NCBI RefSeq assembly: GCF_036186745.1
Contig: NZ_CP108086.1
Location: 3,286,001 to 3,350,000 of the forward strand
Origin: Microbispora hainanensis
GTDB taxonomy: Bacteria; Actinomycetota; Actinomycetes; Streptosporangiales; Streptosporangiaceae
Reading direction: 5' to 3'
Length of the DNA: 64,000 nucleotides
Shown here: one piece after another, positions 34,569 through 42,408 of the stretch
Layout of the letters: every line of letters begins with the position of its first letter
Numbering within the stretch: the first letter of the stretch is position 1
Made by a program: the position numbers and the translations under genes
The notes under the pieces: generated by a model
The model's input: only the letters and a program-made list of their open reading frames with translations
Databases searched by the model: none
Told to the model about the DNA's origin: nothing

Positions 34569-35579
34569 ATGAACGACGGCATTCCTGACGGCGGCGCTCC
34601 CGAGCACGGCAGCGCTCCCCAGCAGGGTGGCGTTCCCGAGCAGGCCGGCAATCCCGCGCAGGGCGCTGCCTCGCAGGGTGGCGTTCCTGCGCAGGCGGAC
34701 GCTCCCTCGCAGGGTGGCGTGCCCGTGCAGAGCGGCGTTCCCGCGGAGGCCGACGCCAAGAAGGCGCGCAAGCCACTGCCCCAGCCGGTGCTCGCGACGC
34801 TGCTCGTGGCCGGGTCGTTCGGCGGCATCGCGGCGGTGATGGCCGGGATGCTCGTCGTGCTGAGCCCCTCGGACCCGCAGGAGAGCGGGCCGGTTCCGGC
34901 CACGGTGACCGTCCGGGACGCGGGCAACGCGGCCTTCCTGCCGCCGACCGTGGGCCCGGGCGGGCCGGGCGTGCCGCTCACGGCGGCCGACCCGACCGCG
35001 CCGCCGCCGGCTCCCGCGCTGCAGCCGATCGCCCCGCTGACCCTCACGAGCGCGGCCTCGTCGTCCTCGAAGCCGCTGTCGTCCTCGTCGTCCGGTGCGA
35101 AGAAGACGACGAGCAAGGCCGCCGCCGGCCGCCCGCTCAAGATCAGCATTCCCGCGATCGGCGTGAAGGCCGCGGTGGGCTCGGTCGGCGTGGACAAGTC
35201 CGGCGTCATCCAGGCGCCCCCGCTGAGCAAGCCCGGCCTGACCGGCTGGTACCGCTACGGACCGGCCCCCGGCGACCAGGGGCCGGCGGTCATCCTCGGA
35301 CACGTGAACACCCGCAAGGGCGCCGCCGTCTTCAGCCGCCTGCGCGAGCTCAAGCGCGGCAACAAGATCGCCGTTCTCCGCGCGGACGGCAAGATGGCGA
35401 TCTTCACGGTGGACGGGATCGAGCAGGTCAGCAAGTCGACCTTCCCGACCAAGCGGGTCTACAGCAACACGATCACGTCGTCGCTGCGGCTGATCACCTG
35501 TGGCGGGGTCTACAACGCCAAGCAGCACCACTACACCGACAACATCATCGTCTACGCGACGCTGACGCAGACCAAGTGA
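34569..35579 (+). CDS. Class F sortase 1
   Basis: 336 residues from ATG at 34569, which sits 6 bases from GAGGAGG; ATG at 34563 is too close to it. A cytoplasmic tail of about 60 residues rich in QGGVP/Q-type repeats is followed by one membrane helix (about 72-98) and a Ser/Ala linker. The sortase barrel begins KISIPAIGVKAAVGSVGVD. Catalytic His245 is in ILGHVNTRKG and Cys311 in RLITCGGVYN. No Arg is found in the stretch after the Cys where it is usually placed (YNAKQHHYTDN). Transpeptidase acting on the outer membrane face, most likely on the protein encoded just upstream. Confidence 0.88.
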   Translation: MNDGIPDGGAPEHGSAPQQGGVPEQAGNPAQGAASQGGVPAQADAPSQGGVPVQSGVPAEADAKKARKPLPQPVLATLLVAGSFGGIAAVMAGMLVVLSPSDPQESGPVPATVTVRDAGNAAFLPPTVGPGGPGVPLTAADPTAPPPAPALQPIAPLTLTSAASSSSKPLSSSSSGAKKTTSKAAAGRPLKISIPAIGVKAAVGSVGVDKSGVIQAPPLSKPGLTGWYRYGPAPGDQGPAVILGHVNTRKGAAVFSRLRELKRGNKIAVLRADGKMAIFTVDGIEQVSKSTFPTKRVYSNTITSSLRLITCGGVYNAKQHHYTDNIIVYATLTQTK

Positions 35580-35584
35580 TCACG

Positions 35585-35612
35585 GAGGTGATCAGCCCAG
35601 GCTGATCACCTC
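35585..35612. terminator. Perfect 12-bp hairpin overlapping the end of the convergent gene
   Basis: 35585-35596 pairs with 35601-35612, loop CCAG. It serves as terminator of sortase 1 but also contains the last codons and stop of the minus-strand gene ending at 35592. Confidence 0.8.
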
Positions 35613-36371
35613 TTCGCCCTCCCGCTCCTCACGCTCGGGCGGATCGTGGGGCCTTCGCCGTACGACCGGCCGGGCCGCGCGCTGGACCAGCAGCGTGCCC
35701 GCCACCGCCGCCACCGCGACGGCCACCAGCGCGTACGGCTGACGCCACGGCGAGGAGTCGCCGCCGGCCGCGGCCACCTGCGTCGGCGGGATGGCCCGGA
35801 CCACCTGAGGGGCGGGAGCCTGCTGGGAGGCACCGGCCGGCTGCGCGGACGCTGCGGGCATCGCCGTCGGCGGGCGGTTGGGAACGACGTTCGTCGCCTT
35901 CCAGGGGAACCCGGGCGGCTTCACCGGACCCCAATAATCCTTGATCACGATGCCGACGGGCACCGGGAACGGCGGCGGAGCCGTCTTCAGCCCGCCCGGC
36001 ACCGTGAGCGTCCCGATCTCGTACGTCGCGAATATGCCCTGCACACCCTCCACCCGCCATCGTCCGGCAGGCACGGTGATGGACGTGGCGTAGTGCGCGG
36101 GTTCCGGCAGCGGCGTCCCGTCGAACGTCAGGGTCGTGCCGTCCTTTCCGGTCAGACGCAGGCCGATCGGTCCGATGTCGCCGGGGCCGTCGTATGGGTG
36201 GGTGCCGTGCTGAAGCACCCAGAAGCCCACCGTGTAGGAGACATCGGGCCGCACCGTGGCGGGAAGCGGGTCGAGCTCGGTCACGGCCCAGCCGCCTGCC
36301 CGCGCGTGCGCGGGCAGGGCCGGAACGAGGATCGCCGCCATGGCCGCGAGAGCCACGAGCAGTCTTCTCAT
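35592..36371 (-). CDS. Secreted, C-terminally membrane-anchored beta-rich protein, unknown function
   Basis: 259 residues from ATG at 36371, preceded by GGAGGTG; the frame extends five codons further up without support. Signal peptide about 1-22 (LLVALAAMAAILVPALPAHA). A beta-sandwich-like domain (about 25-140) contains WAVTELDPLPATVRPDVSY, FWVLQHGTHPYDG and IFATYEIGTLTVPGGL. A Pro/Ala/Gln linker, a membrane helix (about 215-235) and a charged tail with RRRPHDPPEREEREGEE follow. Unlike its neighbours it has no GGAxTG motif, so it is membrane-held rather than sorted. Similar YtkA/CopC-like proteins occur in actinomycetes; metal binding is not evident. Confidence 0.65.
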   Translation of the reverse strand: MRRLLVALAAMAAILVPALPAHARAGGWAVTELDPLPATVRPDVSYTVGFWVLQHGTHPYDGPGDIGPIGLRLTGKDGTTLTFDGTPLPEPAHYATSITVPAGRWRVEGVQGIFATYEIGTLTVPGGLKTAPPPFPVPVGIVIKDYWGPVKPPGFPWKATNVVPNRPPTAMPAASAQPAGASQQAPAPQVVRAIPPTQVAAAGGDSSPWRQPYALVAVAVAAVAGTLLVQRAARPVVRRRPHDPPEREEREGEEVISLG

Positions 36372-36520
36372 GGTCAACACCTCCACCCTCCCTACTGTTG
36401 CGAGGCGATGAAGGTTCCCTGGGAATTTCCTGACATAGGCCGCCCGCCGGTTATGTCAATGGTCAACTCCTGGGAGACTGTTCGCTACGTGTACGTGACT
36501 GAGGTGGCAGGAGAGACGTC

Positions 36521-37801
36521 GTGCCCGACCCCAGTGCCCGGCGCAGGAGTGCCCAGCGTCGCATCGCGGCCCGTTCGGCGGCGGGAGCGGCGGTCGCGCT
36601 GGCCCTGATGACGTGGCCGGTGCTCGCCGAGACCAAAACCACGACGGTGCTGTATTCGTGCACTCCGGCCGGTGCCTCCGCCGCCGCGACCTACCCGGTG
36701 AACGTGACCCTGGTCGCGCCCGACGACCCGGTGGTGAGCAGCGCGGCGACCCTGACCTGGCAGATCGCTCCCGCGACGCCGTCTGAGGGCCAGAGCGCGA
36801 TGGTGGCGCCGGCGACGGGCATCGCGGCGAACGACGTCATGATCGCCGAGGGCCTGGTGGAGGTGACCGGCGCTCCCGTCGTGAGCGAGCCCGCGGACGC
36901 GTCGCCCAGCCCCAGCCCGAGTGCCAGTCCCAGCGCCAGTCCGAGCGCCGGCCCCTCGGACTCCCCGACGCCGAGCCCGTCGCCCTCCCCTTCCGTCTCC
37001 CCATCCGTCTCTCCCTCGGCTTCTCCTTCGGCATCGCCGTCGCCTTCCCCTGACGGCGACGAGTCGGCGACGGACGCCTCCCCGAGCCCGTCACCCTCCG
37101 CCAGTGCGACTCCGCCCGGCGAGGAGGGCGGCTCGACCACGGATGACACGGAGAACGGCGCCGAAACGGAGAACGGCACGGGGGAGAGCCCTGCGGCCAT
37201 CACGCTGAGCCCGTCCGCTTCTACGGTGCTCGCGTCGTCACTCTCGCCGTCGGCCACGCTGACGCCGATCCCCCAGCTGCTCGTCACGCTTACGCCGACG
37301 GCGACGGGCACGGTCGGAGTCGCGGCCGGGAACTTCACGCTGAAGCTGCGCGCCGCCGGGGACACCACAGGCGAGGGTGACGCGCTCTACACGTGCACGC
37401 TACCGGCGTCCGCGAGCAGGGCGTCGCTCGCGTTCGCCGTCGCCTCGTCCTCGTCCGCCTCGCCGTCTCCCTCCGCTTCGCCGTCCCCTTCGCCGAGCCC
37501 GTCCGACAGCGACGCGAGCGCCTCGCCCAGCCCCAGCGCCTCGGCATCGCCGACCCCGAGCCCGAGCCCGAGCATCACGGCGACCCGCACGGTCACGGCG
37601 ACCGCGACGGCCTCCCGCCCGGCGACCAAGCAGATCAAGACGACCCCGCTCGGCGGCGCGCAGACCGGGGGCGGAGGCGACGCGGGCCCGGACGCCCGGC
37701 TCGTCGTGCTCACCGGCCTGGCGCTGATGGCCGCCGCGGCGGCCGGAGGGCTGCTGCTGCGGCGGTTCGGCCTCAACCCCGGTTCGTACGGCAGGCATTA
37801 G
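36521..37801 (+). CDS. Secreted Ser/Pro-rich surface protein 2 with TPLGGAQTG sorting-like tail
   Basis: 426 residues, GTG start with AGGAGAG upstream. Long signal peptide with basic N-region (ARRRSAQRR) and cleavage near LAE. The mature domain opens with VLYSCTP and closes much later with ALYTCTLP (about residue 285), suggesting a disulfide that ties the first and last strands. A roughly 100-residue Ser/Pro/Asp/Glu stretch (about 125-225) is inserted within that domain. A second Ser/Pro linker leads to TPLGGAQTG (375-383), GGGDAGPDAR, a helix and an RR tail. Likely substrate of a sortase in this island, displayed on the wall. Confidence 0.78.
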   Translation: MPDPSARRRSAQRRIAARSAAGAAVALALMTWPVLAETKTTTVLYSCTPAGASAAATYPVNVTLVAPDDPVVSSAATLTWQIAPATPSEGQSAMVAPATGIAANDVMIAEGLVEVTGAPVVSEPADASPSPSPSASPSASPSAGPSDSPTPSPSPSPSVSPSVSPSASPSASPSPSPDGDESATDASPSPSPSASATPPGEEGGSTTDDTENGAETENGTGESPAAITLSPSASTVLASSLSPSATLTPIPQLLVTLTPTATGTVGVAAGNFTLKLRAAGDTTGEGDALYTCTLPASASRASLAFAVASSSSASPSPSASPSPSPSPSDSDASASPSPSASASPTPSPSPSITATRTVTATATASRPATKQIKTTPLGGAQTGGGGDAGPDARLVVLTGLALMAAAAAGGLLLRRFGLNPGSYGRH

Positions 37802-37957
37802 CGTCCGGCTGACGCGCACAGGTGGAGAACGGGAGAATGTTTGAGCAAGTGGAGACAGTCTTGGGGTTTTTGTCCGTAAGATCTCTACCTGACCGTGACC
37901 GTACGCTGGAATGCTGGTACGCCTGTTGACTGCGAGCATCGAAGTGGAGAGACGTCA

Positions 37958-38887
37958 GTGCTGAAGTCAAAGGCGCGGGGCCGTGTCGCCGGAAGGGCCG
38001 CCGCGGCCGGAGTGGTCAGCGCGGGCCTTCTCCTGGGCCTGAGCGCGCTCGGCGCGCACGCCGACACGAAGACCGTGACGTACAGCTGCACTCCGAACGT
38101 GGGTGGCGCTGCGGTGACGCACGATTTCATGGTGACGCTCACTGCCAGCACCTCGGCGGTGTCCGGCACTCAGTACACCGCGACCCTGAGCGTCCAGCCC
38201 GTCACCACGTCGGCGTTCCCCGCGCCGGTGGAGATCGCGAGCGGCGCGACGATCGAGCTCCAGCCCACCGTGTCGGCGTCGGCGCTGCCGGCCGGCATGA
38301 CCGCGGGCGTGTCCACACCCTCGCCGACCGGCACGCCGCTGACCGCGGTCGTCGCGTCGGGAGGGGCGATGCCCGCTCTTCCCACGGCCACGATGACCGT
38401 CACACCGCAAAGCGGGGCCACCTCCGTCGTGCTGACGGCGAAGGACTTCAAGATCAGTATGATCGCGCCCGCCGGCACGGGCACGACCACCACGACGCCC
38501 ACCGCGCTCTACAACTGCGTGGTCGCCACCACGGGCGCCAACACGGCGCCCGCCGTCGCGACGATCGCGGTGGCGAGCCCCTCGGCGTCCCCGAGCGCGA
38601 GTGCCAGTCCCAGCGCCAGCCCGAGTCCTTCCGCGAGCGCCTCGCCCAGGCCCAGTAGCACCAGGACGGTGTACGAGACGGTCTTCGCGTCGCCGTCGCC
38701 GGTCAAGACCAAGAAGTCGAAGTCCGCCCAGATCGAGAACACGCCCGGGGGCGGCGCGGCCACCGGCGGTGGAGGCGACGCCGGCCCCGACGCGCGGCTC
38801 TTCGTCCTGACCGGCACCGCGCTCATGCTGGCGGCGGGTGCGGGCGGGCTCGTGCTCCGGGCCCGGCGACGTCCGGTGAGGCAGTAG
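37958..38887 (+). CDS. Secreted surface protein 3 with TPGGGAATG sorting-like tail
   Basis: 309 residues. GTG at 37958 is chosen: GGAGAGA upstream matches the leader of surface protein 2, and a signal peptide follows at once (cleavage near AHA-DT). The mature domain (about 35-210) opens VTYSCTP and closes ALYNCVV, the same Cys-bracketed plan as protein 2. A short Ser/Pro linker leads to TPGGGAATG (262-270), then GGGDAGPDAR identical to protein 2, a helix and RARRRPVRQ. Sortase 2 starts 8 bases downstream, so coexpression and processing are likely. Proteins 2 and 3 look like paralogues from tandem duplication. Confidence 0.8.
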   Translation: MLKSKARGRVAGRAAAAGVVSAGLLLGLSALGAHADTKTVTYSCTPNVGGAAVTHDFMVTLTASTSAVSGTQYTATLSVQPVTTSAFPAPVEIASGATIELQPTVSASALPAGMTAGVSTPSPTGTPLTAVVASGGAMPALPTATMTVTPQSGATSVVLTAKDFKISMIAPAGTGTTTTTPTALYNCVVATTGANTAPAVATIAVASPSASPSASASPSASPSPSASASPRPSSTRTVYETVFASPSPVKTKKSKSAQIENTPGGGAATGGGGDAGPDARLFVLTGTALMLAAGAGGLVLRARRRPVRQ

Positions 38888-38895
38888 GACGAGTC

Positions 38896-39804
38896 ATGAC
38901 CACCCCGCCACCTGGACAGTACCCGCCGGGCCAGCCGTACGGCGTGCCTCTCGGGCCGGGCGGGCAGGGCTACCCACAGCCGGTTTACGGCCAGCCGGTC
39001 TTCCAGCCGGTGATGCTGCCCCAGATGCAGCCCGTGCAGGCGCCGCCCCCGCCGCCGGAGGAGAAGCCTCCCGGCAGCGGGGCGGAGGCCGTACGGCGGC
39101 TGCTGATCACGGCGGCCATCGTGGGCCTGGTCATCATGATCGTGGGTGTGGTGATCATGGTGAACAACCCGGACGAGTACGCCGCGTCGGAGCGTTCGAC
39201 GCTGAAGCGCGTGGCGCAGGACGGGCTCGCCCCCTCCGTGGGGCCGGGCGGAGTCGGGCAGCCGCTGACGCAGGCGGTCGCCACCGCGCCGCCGCCGGTT
39301 CCGAACATCCCGGCGGCTCCGGCGATGCAGCCGTCCACGCCCAAGCGCCTGGTCATCCCCAAGATCGGCGTCAACGCGCCGATCAAGTCGGTCGGCCTCG
39401 ATCGTTCAGGCGCGATCCAGACGCCGCCGATCAGCAACTCGAACCTGGTCGGCTGGTATCGCGGGGGCCCGACGGCGGGTGAGGCGGGCCCTGCCGTCAT
39501 GCTCGGCCACAAGGACACCACCACGCGCAGCGCCGTCTTCAGCCGCCTGCACGAGCTGGCGTACGGCGACAAGATCGAGGTGTATCGCCTCGACGGGACC
39601 GTGGCCATCTTCACCGTGGGCGGCATCGAGCAGGCGGACAAGCAGACGTTCCCCACCAACCGGGTGTACGGCCACGCCGACAACGCCGAGCTCAGGCTGA
39701 TCACCTGTGGCGGCACCTACAACCACACAACTGGCCACTATGTCGACAATGTCATCGTCTATGCCACGATGACCGGCACGCGCCTGGCGAAAAGAAAGTC
39801 CTGA
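38896..39804 (+). CDS. Class F sortase 2
   Basis: 302 residues, ATG 8 bases after surface protein 3. Pro/Gln/Gly-rich cytoplasmic tail (about 1-58), membrane helix (about 70-92), linker, then the sortase barrel from LVIPKIGVNAPIKSVGLD. Catalytic His205 in MLGHKDTTTRS and Cys271 in LITCGGTYN. As in sortase 1, the segment after the Cys (YNHTTGHYVDN) lacks an Arg. The two sortases share GxIQxPP, GWYRxGP, FSRLxEL and IEQxxKxTFPT blocks, so they are paralogues. Probable enzyme for proteins 2 and 3. Confidence 0.9.
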   Translation: MTTPPPGQYPPGQPYGVPLGPGGQGYPQPVYGQPVFQPVMLPQMQPVQAPPPPPEEKPPGSGAEAVRRLLITAAIVGLVIMIVGVVIMVNNPDEYAASERSTLKRVAQDGLAPSVGPGGVGQPLTQAVATAPPPVPNIPAAPAMQPSTPKRLVIPKIGVNAPIKSVGLDRSGAIQTPPISNSNLVGWYRGGPTAGEAGPAVMLGHKDTTTRSAVFSRLHELAYGDKIEVYRLDGTVAIFTVGGIEQADKQTFPTNRVYGHADNAELRLITCGGTYNHTTGHYVDNVIVYATMTGTRLAKRKS

Positions 39805-39885
39805 TCCCGGGCACCTCACGGGAAGGGCTCGTGGCGGGCGGCCGTCGGGGCTATGGTCTCTTCGACCCGATCATGAGGAGGGCCT

Positions 39886-41025
39886 GTGGGCTGGTTCTCG
39901 AAACTCCTGCTGCCCGGTCGGCTGCGCACGGGGCCCACGGCGCTGCTGCCTGCCCGGCCGGATCCGAAGACACTGCTGGCGGTCGCGCAACTCGCCGATC
40001 CCGAGGCGAGAACCGACGGCGACGACATCCTCGCGGGCGGGTCGCGCATCGAGGCGCCCGTCGAGCTGACCGGTGACGTCCTCGCCAAACTCGGCGTGCC
40101 CGACTCGGACACGCTCTGGGCGTGCCGGATCGCGGCCGAGGGCCCGCTGCCGGTGGACTTCTTCGACAAGAGTCTCGCCGAGGGCATCGCCTACCGCCTG
40201 GGCGGCTGGTCGCTCTGCCAGGGCGAGCCGCTCGATCCCGCGGAGGAGACCGTAGATCCGCTGGTCTACCTGCCGGCCGTGCCCGAGCCCGAGGAGATCC
40301 TGCCGGTCCTGACCGAGGCGCTGCGGCACGCCGATGCGGTGGACGCCGAAAGGTGGCCGGACGGCGAGCTGATCGAGGGCGTCGTCCACGTCTCCGTACG
40401 CCGAGGCAGGGTGGCCGACGTCTACGCCGGAGCCGACGTGCAGGTCACGATCGAGGAGGGGCACCGCCTGCCGCCCGCCGCCCAGACCCGCTGGCCGTAC
40501 CTCACGGAGATCGCCATCGCCAGGGTCTCCCCGGTCGTACGCACGGAGGAGACGGGAGCCGACGACGCGGCCGGCGCGGCCTCCGGAGAAGCGGCCGACG
40601 GCACGACGGAAGACGTGGCGGGCGCGGACGCGGCCCCGCTGGACGGCCACGCCGACACAACCTCGGACGCGGACGCCGGCTCGGGCACGGACGCCACTGC
40701 CGACACGGGCTCTGCCGCCGACACGGGCTCTGCCGCCGACACGGGCTCTGCCGCCGACGCGGACTCCGGCTCCGACGCAGACGCCACCTCGGACACGGGC
40801 TCCGCCGCCGATGCGGGCGCCAATTCAGATACGGACGCAGACCCAGACGTGGAGGACACGGCCAGCGAGACCGACGCGGAGGACGCCGACGAGGCGCGGG
40901 CGGCGCTGCTGGTCCGGGCGGACGTCGCGGTGACGCTCGCCAACGCGCTCCGGGGGATCGCGGCCGACAGCCGGGGCTTCCAGCTTGCCGAGCCTGCCGA
41001 CGCACTTCCGGGAGGTTATGCCTGA
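39886..41025 (+). CDS. Cytoplasmic protein with Asp/Ser/Ala/Thr repeat, unknown function
   Basis: 379 residues, GTG start with AGGAGG. Residues 1-220 form a globular domain (GWFSKLLLPGRL, FFDKSLAEGIAYRLGGWSLCQG). Residues about 225-330 are acidic low complexity, including three perfect copies of an 18-bp unit at 40697-40750 encoding DTGSAA. The last 50 residues (ARAALLVRADVAVTLANALRGIAADSRGF) are helical and may rejoin the folded part. No signal peptide. I do not recognise the family. It follows sortase 2 by 81 bases. Confidence 0.65.
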   Translation: MGWFSKLLLPGRLRTGPTALLPARPDPKTLLAVAQLADPEARTDGDDILAGGSRIEAPVELTGDVLAKLGVPDSDTLWACRIAAEGPLPVDFFDKSLAEGIAYRLGGWSLCQGEPLDPAEETVDPLVYLPAVPEPEEILPVLTEALRHADAVDAERWPDGELIEGVVHVSVRRGRVADVYAGADVQVTIEEGHRLPPAAQTRWPYLTEIAIARVSPVVRTEETGADDAAGAASGEAADGTTEDVAGADAAPLDGHADTTSDADAGSGTDATADTGSAADTGSAADTGSAADADSGSDADATSDTGSAADAGANSDTDADPDVEDTASETDAEDADEARAALLVRADVAVTLANALRGIAADSRGFQLAEPADALPGGYA

Positions 41026-41078
41026 ATATGTCCGTTTCCCCGCCTCCCCCGACGAAAGTTCTGATGTAACCTCTCACT

Positions 41079-41097
41079 AACCGAACATTGCTCGGTT
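41079..41097. promoter_or_regulatory. TetR-type palindromic operator before the thiolase gene
   Basis: AACCGAACATTGCTCGGTT is an inverted repeat with eight of nine positions paired around a central T. It ends 15 bases before the thiolase start, so it would lie over the promoter or leader. Palindromes of this ACCGA/TCGGT kind are common for TetR regulators of acyl-CoA genes. The regulator is not in this window. Confidence 0.55.
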
Positions 41098-41112
41098 TCT
41101 TATGGAGGCACT

Positions 41113-42258
41113 GTGGCAGAGGCGTACATCGTCGGGGCGGTTCGCACGCCGGTCGGCAAGAAGAAGGGCGGGCTCTCCACGGTCCACCCGGTCGACCTGG
41201 CCGCCCACACTCTCTCCGCGCTCGTCGAGCGCACCGGCGTCGACCCCGCCGCCGTAGATGACGTGATCATGGGCTGCGTCATGCAGTTCGGCCCGCAGTC
41301 CATGGACATCGCGCGCAACGCGTGGCTGAGCGCGGGCCTCCCGGAGACCGTGGCCGGGGTCACGATCGACCGGCAGTGCGGCTCGTCGCAGCAGGCCATC
41401 CACTTCGCAGCGCAGGGGGTGCTGTCGGGCACGCAGGACCTGGTCGTCGCGGCCGGCGTCGAGTCGATGTCCATCGTGCCGATGGGATCGAGCATCTCGG
41501 CGGCCCTGGAGAAGGGCATGCCGTTCCCGTTCGGCGACAAGTGGGTCGAGCGGTACGGCAAGCAGGAGATCTCCCAGTTCCGCGGCGCGGAGCTGATGTG
41601 CGAGAAGTGGGGCTTCGAGCGCGACGAGCTGGAGCGCTACGCCTACGAGAGCCACCAGCGGGCCGCGAAGGCGATCGCCAACGGACACTTCAAGGACCAG
41701 ATCGCGCCGATCAACGGCGTCGAGGACGACGAGGGCCCGCGACCCGACACCACGCTGGAGAAGATGGCCGGGCTGAAGACCCTTCGTGAGGGCGGCCGGA
41801 TCACCGCGGCCACCTCCTCGCAGATCTCCGACGGCTCGGGGGCGCTGCTCATCGCCTCGGAGCAGGCGGTGCGCGAGCACGGCCTGGTCCCGCGCGCCCG
41901 GATCGTCACGCTCGCGCTGACCGGCGACGACCCGATCTACATGCTGACGGCGCCGATCCCGGCCACCCGCAAGGCGCTGGCCAAGGCGGGCCTGTCGATC
42001 GAGGACATCGACGTCATCGAGATCAACGAGGCGTTCGCACCCGTGCCGCTGGCCTGGCTCAAGGAGATCGGGGCCGACCCGGCGCGCACCAACCCCAACG
42101 GCGGCGCCATCGCGCTGGGGCACCCGCTGGGCGGCACCGGCGCGATCCTCATGACCAAGCTCCTGCACGAGCTGGAGCGCACCGGCGGGCGCTATGGCCT
42201 GCAGACGATGTGCGAGGGCGGCGGCCAGGCCAACGTCACGATCATCGAGCGTCTCTGA
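41113..42258 (+). CDS. Acetyl-CoA C-acyltransferase (thiolase)
   Basis: 381 residues, GTG with GGAGG upstream. Nucleophile Cys89 in DRQCGSSQQA, His337 in GGAIALGHPLGGTGA and acid/base Cys367 in QTMCEGGGQAN: all thiolase catalytic residues are present. Degradative (FadA-like) type by the N-terminal YIVGAVRTPVGKKKGGLS and CGSSQQAIHFAAQ. Catalyses CoA-dependent cleavage of 3-ketoacyl-CoA in fatty acid or sterol side-chain breakdown. Monocistronic, ends at a hairpin. Confidence 0.93.
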   Translation: MAEAYIVGAVRTPVGKKKGGLSTVHPVDLAAHTLSALVERTGVDPAAVDDVIMGCVMQFGPQSMDIARNAWLSAGLPETVAGVTIDRQCGSSQQAIHFAAQGVLSGTQDLVVAAGVESMSIVPMGSSISAALEKGMPFPFGDKWVERYGKQEISQFRGAELMCEKWGFERDELERYAYESHQRAAKAIANGHFKDQIAPINGVEDDEGPRPDTTLEKMAGLKTLREGGRITAATSSQISDGSGALLIASEQAVREHGLVPRARIVTLALTGDDPIYMLTAPIPATRKALAKAGLSIEDIDVIEINEAFAPVPLAWLKEIGADPARTNPNGGAIALGHPLGGTGAILMTKLLHELERTGGRYGLQTMCEGGGQANVTIIERL

Positions 42259-42270
42259 CCGTTCGCGCGA

Positions 42271-42321
42271 AAAGGGCACCCCGGGTCGATTCCGAGGTGC
42301 CCTTTCCTCTGCCGGGCCGGC
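42271..42321. repeat. 51-bp direct repeat, copy 1, containing a terminator hairpin
   Basis: The first 35 bases fold as a 10-bp stem (42271-42280 with 42296-42305), acting as thiolase terminator. The entire 51 bases recur at 43061-43111 with a single change (G at 42285, A at 43075). Confidence 0.85.
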
Positions 42322-42408
42322 GACGTGCGGTGCACGAGCCCCGGCCCTCGTGGGCCCGCTGGGTTACGCTGAGTCGTGGCTCGTGGCATTCGGGGCGAAG
42401 GAGGCGGG

